Shown: positions 6,185-12,000 of the stretch, one piece after another | Layout: each line of letters opens with the position of its first letter | Numbering within the stretch: position 1 is the first letter of the stretch | Position numbers and translations under genes: made by a program | The notes under the pieces: model-generated | Told to the model about the DNA's origin: nothing | What the model saw: the letters and a program-made list of their open reading frames with translations, nothing else | Databases searched by the model: none | NCBI GenBank assembly: GCA_050246915.1 | Contig: JBFWVD010000111.1 | Location: 1-13,419 of the forward strand | Direction: 5' to 3' | Length of the DNA: 13,419 bases | Source: JBFWVD01 sp050246915 | GTDB taxonomy: Bacteria; Actinomycetota; Acidimicrobiia; Acidimicrobiales; Ilumatobacteraceae

Positions 6185-6865
6185 GTGACGAGCGCGTCGA
6201 CCAACCTCCTGGCCACCGCCGACGATCCGCTCGCGCAGAGCGCCCCGGTGCGAATCGCCATCTTGGCCGTCGGTACCGGCAACCTCGGCTCGGTGATCAA
6301 CGCGCTCACCCACCTCGGCTCGTCGCCGATCCTCATCGACGATCCCAACGCACTGGGTGACGCGCGCGGGATCGTGCTCCCCGGCGTCGGGTCGTTCGCC
6401 GACGGCATGCAACGACTTCGTTCGGGCGGATGGGTGGAGCCGCTGCGCGCTGCGGTGACGAGTACGCCGATCCTCGGCATCTGCCTCGGCATGCAGTTAC
6501 TGGCCGAGCGTGGCGTCGAAGGTGGGGACACCGAAGGTCTCGGACTCGTCCCCGGTACCGTCGAACGCCTCCCTGCCTCTCCCGGTGTCCGCATCCCCCA
6601 CGTGGGATGGAACGACGTCGAGATGATCGCCCCGTCCCGACTGATCGAGCCGTCGAAGAGCCCTCGCGCCTTCTACTTCGTGCACTCCTACGCGCTCAGC
6701 GCCGACACACCGGGGGTCACCGGTGTGACCCACCACGGGTCGACCTTCGCCGCGACGATCGAGCACGGCAACGCGTTCGGCACCCAGTTCCATCCGGAGA
6801 AAAGCCACAAGAGTGGTCTGGCCCTGCTGACCAACTTCCTAGAAGTCTGTCGACGGCCATGTTGA
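6185..6865 (+). CDS. hisH: HisH-like glutamine amidotransferase (glutaminase subunit)
   Basis: Class I glutamine amidotransferase, 226 aa from GTG 6185. It hydrolyses glutamine and passes ammonia to its HisF-like partner. Seen: VGTGNLGSV (29-37), PGVGSF (66-71), nucleophile elbow GICLGMQ (98-104) with C100, HVGWN (139-143), YFVHSY (164-169), and QFHPEKSHKSG (201-211) with H203 and E205; the Cys-His-Glu triad is complete. The start is uncertain: GTG 6248 would give 205 aa, the typical HisH length, but neither site has a good RBS, and the extra 21 codons keep the G/C-ending codon use of a real gene, so I keep 6185. It overlaps the HisF-like gene by 7 nt and stands next to an N-acetyl sugar amidotransferase, not his genes. 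It is therefore a paralogue for sugar amidination (WbpG-HisH2-HisF2 type), not for histidine synthesis. Confidence 0.9.
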   Translation: MTSASTNLLATADDPLAQSAPVRIAILAVGTGNLGSVINALTHLGSSPILIDDPNALGDARGIVLPGVGSFADGMQRLRSGGWVEPLRAAVTSTPILGICLGMQLLAERGVEGGDTEGLGLVPGTVERLPASPGVRIPHVGWNDVEMIAPSRLIEPSKSPRAFYFVHSYALSADTPGVTGVTHHGSTFAATIEHGNAFGTQFHPEKSHKSGLALLTNFLEVCRRPC

Positions 6866-7647
6866 AGGTCAGGGTGATACCGGTCCTGCTGCTGCGCGAC
6901 GGCTTGCTCGTGCGCAGCGAAGGGTTCGACTTCCACCAGATCATCGGGAACCCGGTCCAAGAAGTCGCGCGCTACAGCGAATGGTCGGTGGACGAGATCA
7001 TCTACCTCGACATCAGTCGTGATGCGCAATTCGACGCGCGGCGCAATGACCACAAGACCGCGTCGTTCGGCGACTTCGCCGAGGTCCTCGACGCCCTGTC
7101 GTCCTTGTGCTTCGTTCCGCTCACCTTCGGCGGCGGGATCAACACCTTCGACGACGCGGCGTTCCGCATCGCCCACGGTGCTGACAAGGTCGCGATCAAC
7201 TCTGCGGGCCATCGTCGTCCGGCCCTGCTGACCGAGGTGGCTGACGTGTTCGGTTCACAAGCTGTTGTCGCATCGATCGATGCGCGGCGTCATGCCGATG
7301 GCAGCCTGGAGGTCTTCGTCGACGGGGGGCGGACCGCCACCGGATTGCATCCGGTGTTCTGCGCCATGCGCGCCGAGGACTGTGGCGCCGGTGAGATCCT
7401 CATCGGCTCGATCGACCGCGACGGCACCGGCCAGGGATATGACCTCGATCTGGTCGAACAGGTCGCTGCCGCCGTGAACATCCCGGTGATCGCGCTCGGC
7501 GGCGTCGGCACGTTCGAACACTTCGCGCCAGCCGTGCGCGCCGGCGCATCAGCCGTCGCCGCAGCGAACCTCTTCCACTTCAAGGAGCTGAGCGACCGGC
7601 AGGCCAAGCGCTCGCTCGCCCGCGCCGGCGTCAACGTCCGCACCTAG
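6859..7647 (+). CDS. hisF: HisF-like ammonia-channel protein of the sugar amidotransferase system
   Basis: 262 aa (beta/alpha)8 barrel homologous to the HisF cyclase subunit of imidazole glycerol phosphate synthase. Seen: RVIPVLLLRDG (5-15), GGGI (91-94), GADKVAINS (107-115), VASIDARR (137-144), GEILIGSIDRDGTGQGYD (178-195), and ALGGVG (212-217). In the histidine enzyme the first strand ends CLDVKDG and its Asp11 is catalytic; here position 11 is Leu. The second catalytic Asp is kept as D141. Loss of one acid suggests it no longer cyclises imidazole glycerol phosphate and instead holds the glutaminase and channels ammonia. ATG 6859 lies inside the end of the HisH gene (7-nt overlap), implying translational coupling. 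The amidotransferase follows after 20 nt. The function is inferred from context and the substitution. Confidence 0.9.
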   Translation: MLKVRVIPVLLLRDGLLVRSEGFDFHQIIGNPVQEVARYSEWSVDEIIYLDISRDAQFDARRNDHKTASFGDFAEVLDALSSLCFVPLTFGGGINTFDDAAFRIAHGADKVAINSAGHRRPALLTEVADVFGSQAVVASIDARRHADGSLEVFVDGGRTATGLHPVFCAMRAEDCGAGEILIGSIDRDGTGQGYDLDLVEQVAAAVNIPVIALGGVGTFEHFAPAVRAGASAVAAANLFHFKELSDRQAKRSLARAGVNVRT

Positions 7648-7667
7648 CACTTCACCTGGGAGTTCCA

Positions 7668-8807
7668 ATGCGCTATTGCACGAGATGCGTCATGCCGATG
7701 ATCGCCGCTACACCCCTCACCACCAACGAGGCCGGTGTCTGCAGCGGTTGTCTCGTGTCCGCGCAACGCGACACGGTGAACTGGACGCAGCGAGCTGAGT
7801 GGTTCAGCGATCTGCTCGAGTCATATCGATCGCCCGATGGCTCCAACTACGACTGCATCGTTCCGGTGAGCGGAGGCAAGGACAGCTACTTCCAGGTGCA
7901 CCTCATCACAGCGGTGTACGGATTGAAGCCGTTGCTCGTCACCTACCACGGCAACAACTACCTCCCGGTCGGTGAGCGGAACCTGTACCGGATGCGTGAG
8001 GTGTTCGACTGTGACCACATCATCATGGGGCCAGGCATCGATGTGCTCAAGAAGATGAACCGGCTCGGCATGCGGATGATGGGCGACATGAACTGGCATG
8101 CACACTGCGGCATCTTCACCGTGCCGATCCAAGTGGCGGTGCGCTACAAGATCCCGTTGATCATCTGGGGTGAGCACGGCTTCATGGACCTCGGTGGCAT
8201 GCACTCCTACAACGATCTGGTGGAGTTCACCGCCCGGTACCGCCTCGAGCACGCGCTGCGCGGATTCGATTGGCACGACATGATCGAGCAGAGCGAGGGG
8301 CTCACCCAACGCGATCTGCTGTGGGCGCAATACCCCACCGACGACGAGATCGACGAGGTCGGTGTCCGCGGCATCCACGTCTCGAACTACCACCGGTGGG
8401 AAGCCAACGACCATGGGCCGCTCATGGAGCGCCTCTACGGATGGGAAGCAGCGCCCGAGCCCTTCGATCGGACCTATCGACGCATGTCGAACCTCGATGA
8501 CATGCACGAGAACGGGATCCACGACTACCTGAAGTACGTGAAGTTCGGTTACGGCCGCGGGACCGACCATTCCTCGAAGGACATCCGCGCCGGCATCATG
8601 ACCCGTGAAGAGGGCATCGAGATGGTGCGCCGCTACGACCATGTGAAACCCTCTGATCTCGCGCGCTGGCTCGACTACGTCGAGATGACCGAGGCTGAGT
8701 TCGACGCCATTGCCGACGGTTTCCGCGATCCGCGCGTCTGGTCGCGTGACTCGAGCGGCAGCTGGGTCAAGGACAACATCTGGGATCACGTCGAGGTGCA
8801 CGCGTGA
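7668..8807 (+). CDS. N-acetyl sugar amidotransferase (WbpG/PseA/WbuX type)
   Basis: 379 aa, the normal length of this PP-loop ATPase family. It would adenylate an N-acetyl group and replace its oxygen with ammonia to give an acetamidino sugar. Seen: an N-terminal zinc-ribbon-like pair CTRC (4-7) and CSGC (25-28), the PP-loop PVSGGKDSYF (66-75), TYHGNN (92-97), CGIF (147-150), IIWGEHGF (165-172), and C-terminal HDYLKYVKFGYGRGTDHSS (285-303), all typical of WbpG/PseA proteins. ATG 7668 is supported by GGGAG ending 5 nt upstream. It follows the HisF-like gene by 20 nt and overlaps the next methyltransferase start by 4 nt. The substrate is not fixed by sequence: the nearby synthase and methylase favour a nonulosonic acid (PseA/LegX-like role), but WbpG-like action on a UDP-ManNAc-type precursor is possible. 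Confidence 0.92.
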   Translation: MRYCTRCVMPMIAATPLTTNEAGVCSGCLVSAQRDTVNWTQRAEWFSDLLESYRSPDGSNYDCIVPVSGGKDSYFQVHLITAVYGLKPLLVTYHGNNYLPVGERNLYRMREVFDCDHIIMGPGIDVLKKMNRLGMRMMGDMNWHAHCGIFTVPIQVAVRYKIPLIIWGEHGFMDLGGMHSYNDLVEFTARYRLEHALRGFDWHDMIEQSEGLTQRDLLWAQYPTDDEIDEVGVRGIHVSNYHRWEANDHGPLMERLYGWEAAPEPFDRTYRRMSNLDDMHENGIHDYLKYVKFGYGRGTDHSSKDIRAGIMTREEGIEMVRRYDHVKPSDLARWLDYVEMTEAEFDAIADGFRDPRVWSRDSSGSWVKDNIWDHVEVHA

Positions 8808-9805
8808 GCATCCTCACTGTCGACGCGATCCGGCCGGCGCAGTTGCTGTCCACGCAGTCGGAGATGGCCGCCCACGACCGTCAATGGCTGCTCGATCAGC
8901 GCGCAACCTTTGTTGACGTCGCCTGTCCGGCGTGCGGTGCCGACGATCTGTCTCTCGCGTTCACCAAACTCGGGTTCCGCTACCGCAGCTGCGAGACGTG
9001 CGGCACTGTCGCGATGTCGCCACGGCCCAGCGCCGCGCTGCTCGGCGACTACCACCGTCACAGCCTCAACTATCGGTACTGGGCAGAGCACATCTTCCCG
9101 GCTTCCGAGGGGGCTCGCCGCGAGTCGATCATGCGGCCGCGCTTCGCGAGATTGCTGGACGTCGTCGAGCGCCTCGGCGCGCCGATGGAGCGGTTGGTCG
9201 AGGTGGGCGCCGGCTTCGGGACCCTGTGCCAGGTCGCGGTGGAATCGGGGGCGTTCGGTGATGTTCTCGCCATCGAACCCACACCGGGGCTCGCTGCGGA
9301 GTGCCGAGCGCGAGGTGTGTCGGTCATCGAACTGCCGATCGAGGAGGTCGACCCGGCCGCACTCGACGGTGCTTCGGTGGTGATGAGCTTCGAAGTGATC
9401 GAGCATCTCTTCGACCCCGCTGCGTTCATCTCGTCGTGCGCGCGATTGCTGGCACCGGGTGGCCTGCTCGTGCTGTCGTGTCCCAACCTCGCCGGCTTCG
9501 AGGTGACGACCCTCGGCACGGGGTCGAGCACCATCGACCACGAGCATCTCAACTACTTCACCCCGTCGAGCCTGTCGCTCCTCGTCGAACGTTGCGGCCT
9601 CGAGGTCATCGACGTCTCGACCCCTGGTCGCCTCGATGCGGAACTGGTGCACGACGCGGCCATCGACGGAACGGTGAAGTTGTCCGGGTTCCTCCGAGAG
9701 GTCCTGGTGGAGCGCTGGGACGAACTCGGAGGGCCCTTCCAGGACTTCCTCGCTGAGCACAAGATGTCGACCCACATGTGGTTGGTGGCTCGAGCGAGTC
9801 GCTGA
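8804..9805 (+). CDS. SAM-dependent methyltransferase with N-terminal zinc ribbon
   Basis: 333 aa. Residues 41-66 carry CPAC and CETC, a four-cysteine ribbon as in sugar-modifying C- and O-methyltransferases. A class I SAM fold follows: VEVGAGFGT (132-140), IEPTP (157-161), SFEVIEHLFDP (195-205), LLAPGGLLVLSCPN (215-228) and HEHLNYFTP (246-254). It probably methylates a sugar or glycan group made by this locus; the position is unknown. The GTG start at 8804 overlaps the amidotransferase stop (GTGA), with GAGG 7 nt upstream, so it is coupled to that gene. It is the last gene of the rightward operon and ends one base from the stop of the opposing gene. It is unrelated in sequence to the TIGR03587-type methylase at the operon's head, so the two likely act on different positions. 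Confidence 0.85.
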   Translation: MSILTVDAIRPAQLLSTQSEMAAHDRQWLLDQRATFVDVACPACGADDLSLAFTKLGFRYRSCETCGTVAMSPRPSAALLGDYHRHSLNYRYWAEHIFPASEGARRESIMRPRFARLLDVVERLGAPMERLVEVGAGFGTLCQVAVESGAFGDVLAIEPTPGLAAECRARGVSVIELPIEEVDPAALDGASVVMSFEVIEHLFDPAAFISSCARLLAPGGLLVLSCPNLAGFEVTTLGTGSSTIDHEHLNYFTPSSLSLLVERCGLEVIDVSTPGRLDAELVHDAAIDGTVKLSGFLREVLVERWDELGGPFQDFLAEHKMSTHMWLVARASR

Positions 9806-9810
9806 GCTAC
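9785..9810. terminator. hairpin at the second convergent gene junction
   Basis: The junction of the rightward methyltransferase and the leftward GT-A-like gene can fold as GTGGCTC-AGCG against CGCTGAGCTAC, with one bulged base (9792), an AGT triloop (9797-9799) and one G-T wobble. The stem has about 11 pairs and contains both stop codons (TGA 9803-9805 and, on the minus strand, TAG 9809-9807). There is no T-tract. A two-way terminator or 3'-end stabiliser is inferred. Confidence 0.4.
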
Positions 9811-10907
9811 GCGTTCACATCCCGCGCGACCAGATCCTTGGTGTAGCGATCGATCAATCCCGACAGTTCACGCTCGGCTCGCGAGAACCCTTGCGGCCGT
9901 GAGCGATAGAGCGACAACGCCCAGTCGAGATCGCCGATGGCCCGAGCGACATCGGCAGTCAGCTCCAGCTCCGCGTCGCTGAGCGACTCGACCTCCAGCG
10001 CTGCGAGCAACTGCGCTGCTTCCACCGACCGGCCGATCCAGCGAAGGCATCGGGCCATCCCCACGGTGCGCATACGGGACTCGGGTTGGGCGCACCAACG
10101 GCGATAGGCCTCGTCGGGCCACTCCTCCTCGAGAGCAACGTCGGGCGCCGGACACGGTGGCGGCGGGTCGTCGATCAGCTCCCGCAGGTCTGGACGCGTC
10201 CGCCCGAGGAACTCCAACCCGTCAGCCGAGAACGACAGGTCGTCGCTGCCACCGAGCATGAGGCGTTGACGTGGGTTGCGGTGGACGTACGCGCGGCTCA
10301 CGACGTTCGCCAGACCGGCAAGCAGCAGATCGATGGCGACGACCTCGTCGCTCATCTCGTCGAACCACGGGGCGCGCACTGCTGCGAGCACGTCACGACG
10401 GATCAGAGCGGCGTTCACTTCGACCACCGACCGACCGACCACCTCGGATTCGCTGGTGAAACCGCGGCCGGCGCCGAGGTACTGCGAGTCGCGAGCGACC
10501 CGGATGTCCTGGCCGGGTGGAGCGTGGTTGCTCCGGCACACCAACATGCCGATCGGTGGTTGCTGATCGCTGAGCAGGTCCCAATCGGTTGCCATCATCT
10601 CGATGGTGTCGGGGGCAACGACGACGTCACGATCGACCAAGTAGACGGGCTCGGTCTCAGGCGCGCCGTCGGCCAACTCGCGCACCACCCATTGCCGCGC
10701 CTCCCACAGGGACAGGAACGGTGGCTGCTCGACCACGTCGACCCCGGCGGGGAGACCCTCGGGAGGACACGGACCTGCCCACCCGAACACGATGCGATGA
10801 TCGCGGCTGTAGCTACTCAGGGCAGTGAGGCACACCTTCTCGACGGACCACAGGTCGGAACTGGGGCGCTCATCGACCCGGTTCGAGCACACGACAATGG
10901 CGACCAT
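9807..10907 (-). CDS. putative GT-A-fold glycosyltransferase with C-terminal helical region
   Basis: 366 aa from ATG 10907. The N-terminal ~210 residues look like a glycosyltransferase-A fold: MVAIVVCSNR at the start, PVYLVDRDVVVAPDTIEMM (87-105) with a DxD-like D92-R-D94, and VNAALIRRDVL (164-174) near SDEVVAIDLLLAGLA (186-200), a layout common in GT2-like enzymes. From about 265 onward the sequence is helical, with TPR-like spacing (AARS-type alanines, AIGDLDWALSLYRSRP, 323-338). I recognise no named family, and the donor is unknown. A frame upstream of 10907 adds 13 residues with no merit; the RBS is weak (AGG, about 6 nt upstream). The gene is monocistronic, convergent with the methyltransferase and divergent from the GT-B-like gene 50 bp away. 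Confidence 0.6.
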   Translation of the reverse strand: MVAIVVCSNRVDERPSSDLWSVEKVCLTALSSYSRDHRIVFGWAGPCPPEGLPAGVDVVEQPPFLSLWEARQWVVRELADGAPETEPVYLVDRDVVVAPDTIEMMATDWDLLSDQQPPIGMLVCRSNHAPPGQDIRVARDSQYLGAGRGFTSESEVVGRSVVEVNAALIRRDVLAAVRAPWFDEMSDEVVAIDLLLAGLANVVSRAYVHRNPRQRLMLGGSDDLSFSADGLEFLGRTRPDLRELIDDPPPPCPAPDVALEEEWPDEAYRRWCAQPESRMRTVGMARCLRWIGRSVEAAQLLAALEVESLSDAELELTADVARAIGDLDWALSLYRSRPQGFSRAERELSGLIDRYTKDLVARDVNA

Positions 10908-10957
10908 GGCACCTATCGATGATCCGTGATGGGCAGGGAAGGCCAATCTAGCCTTCG
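10908..10957. promoter_or_regulatory. 50-bp divergent gap, possible leaderless start to the right
   Basis: The region between the two divergent glycosyltransferase-like genes must hold both promoters if neither lies within a gene. TAGCCT at 10949-10954 fits an actinobacterial TANNNT -10 box for rightward transcription and sits 3 nt before ATG 10958 and 6 nt before a second ATG at 10961. Initiation would fall near the second ATG, giving a leaderless mRNA. The purine tract near 10935-10942 is too far from the ATG to be a good RBS. This is suggestive only. Confidence 0.25.
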
Positions 10958-11917
10958 ATGATGACTGCGAATCGGGCTCTTCGGGTCAACCTGCTCTACA
11001 ACCCCGACAAGGGCGCCCCGTTCGCCGATGCCCTCACCAAGGCAGGTCACGATCTCGTGAACGGGCCGGGTGACGTGACCTTGATCGATGCCGATCTGCC
11101 CACCGATCCCTACCGATCGGCGTTGGCCCTCGATCAACCGGCACTGATCTATCCCCATGGCCCCGGCCTCATCACCCACAACGACGGCATCTGGCGCGTG
11201 CACCCGCGCGTCGAGGCCAACTTCGTCATCGGCTCAGGCGTCGCCGAAGCAATGCTGGCCATGGGTTATCCGATCCCACTCATCGTGATCGGGTGGCCCT
11301 TCGTCGAGCAACGACCGTTCGCCCCGACCGCCGGGCGCCGGGTGCTGTTCGCTCCCACCCATCCCGACCCCCTCGGCTACAACTCGACCGATCGCAAGCA
11401 GGCCACCGCGGCAGTGCTCGATCGTCTGGTCGAAGCGGGCTTCGACGTCACCGTCCGCCACCTCGGAAGCATGCGGTCCAACGGACTGCGCTACATCGAA
11501 GGCGTCGAGTACCACCAAGCCGGCGTGGTCGGCGCCGTCAGTCGAACGATGGTCGAGGACATCGACGCCGCCGACGTCGTCATCTCCACCAGCTCCTTCG
11601 CCTTCAACGCGGTGGCTCGCGGGAAGCCGGTCGTCTGGTACCTCGGAAGGGACTGGGAGCAGTACTGGCGCTACCCCGGACAACCGCTGGTGACCAGGAC
11701 CTGGCCGCGCTATGCCGAACTGTTGCGCTATCCCTACGAGGCCGAGGCGCCCGATCTGGCGCGGACCGTCGCACGGGCCTGCGCAGGGGGCCCTGAGCTC
11801 GACGAGTGGCGCCAGCGGTTCATCGGTGAGCCGTTCGACGGCCCGCGATTCGCAGCCGATGTCGAACGCCTCGTCGCGAACTCCACCGGCTCAATCGGAG
11901 GTCGCTCCTACCGATAG
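10958..11917 (+). CDS. GT-B-like / CDP-glycerophosphotransferase-like glycosyltransferase
   Basis: 319 aa, probably cytosolic or membrane-bound by association; no membrane segment or signal peptide is seen. The middle has LIYPHGPG (63-70), an IGWPFVE segment (111-117) and RRVLFAPTHPDP (127-138), which recall the start of the CDP-glycerol glycerophosphotransferase catalytic domain (TagF/TagB type). Later, DIDAADVVISTSSFAFNAVA (201-220) followed by RGKPVVWYLG (221-230) matches the nucleotide-binding end of GT-B enzymes. The likely role is transfer of a sugar or polyol phosphate to the surface glycan; a nonulosonic acid transferase role is possible and not proven. The start is ambiguous between ATG 10958 and ATG 10961, one codon apart. 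It is divergent from the GT-A-like gene and 83 nt before the following methyltransferase-fusion gene. Confidence 0.65.
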   Translation: MMTANRALRVNLLYNPDKGAPFADALTKAGHDLVNGPGDVTLIDADLPTDPYRSALALDQPALIYPHGPGLITHNDGIWRVHPRVEANFVIGSGVAEAMLAMGYPIPLIVIGWPFVEQRPFAPTAGRRVLFAPTHPDPLGYNSTDRKQATAAVLDRLVEAGFDVTVRHLGSMRSNGLRYIEGVEYHQAGVVGAVSRTMVEDIDAADVVISTSSFAFNAVARGKPVVWYLGRDWEQYWRYPGQPLVTRTWPRYAELLRYPYEAEAPDLARTVARACAGGPELDEWRQRFIGEPFDGPRFAADVERLVANSTGSIGGRSYR

Positions 11918-11922
11918 GTGAT

Positions 11923-11940
11923 GCGAGCACGATCGCTCGC
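11923..11940 (+). terminator. stem-loop after the GT-B-like gene
   Basis: GCGAGC (11923-11928) and GCTCGC (11935-11940) form a perfect 6-bp stem with a 6-nt loop, 5 nt after the TAG stop, followed by a short GTCTT. It may be a weak or U-poor terminator, or only a 3' processing structure. The next gene starts 60 nt later in the same direction. Confidence 0.35.
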
Positions 11941-11987
11941 GTCTTGGACACGGATGTCTCAGGCGGCCCTTGTCGGAAGGTGCCGCA

Positions 11988-11994
11988 GGAGGAG
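11988..11994 (+). promoter_or_regulatory. strong ribosome-binding site fixing the GTG start at 12001
   Basis: GGAGGAG lies 6 nt before GTG 12001 (AGGAGG-type core). It is the best Shine-Dalgarno match in the window and establishes the start of the methyltransferase-fusion gene, whose frame has no stop inside the window. Confidence 0.75.
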
Positions 11995-12000
11995 TTCGCC

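Noticed and set aside
6185..7647. Assigning the HisH/HisF pair to histidine biosynthesis
   Set aside because: No other his genes are near, an N-acetyl sugar amidotransferase follows directly, and the HisF-like protein lacks Asp11.
7821..8801. Long leftward frame (326 codons) opposite the amidotransferase gene
   Set aside because: Antisense shadow typical of GC-rich DNA; His/Val/Asp-rich with no recognisable motif, while the plus strand has a complete known family.
8786..9775. Long leftward frame (329 codons) opposite the zinc-ribbon methyltransferase
   Set aside because: Mirror-frame artefact of the real gene; no motifs and no RBS.
10086..10922. Rightward 278-codon frame opposite the GT-A-like gene
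   Set aside because: No motif. The minus strand gives a DxD-like glycosyltransferase pattern and has better gene ends.
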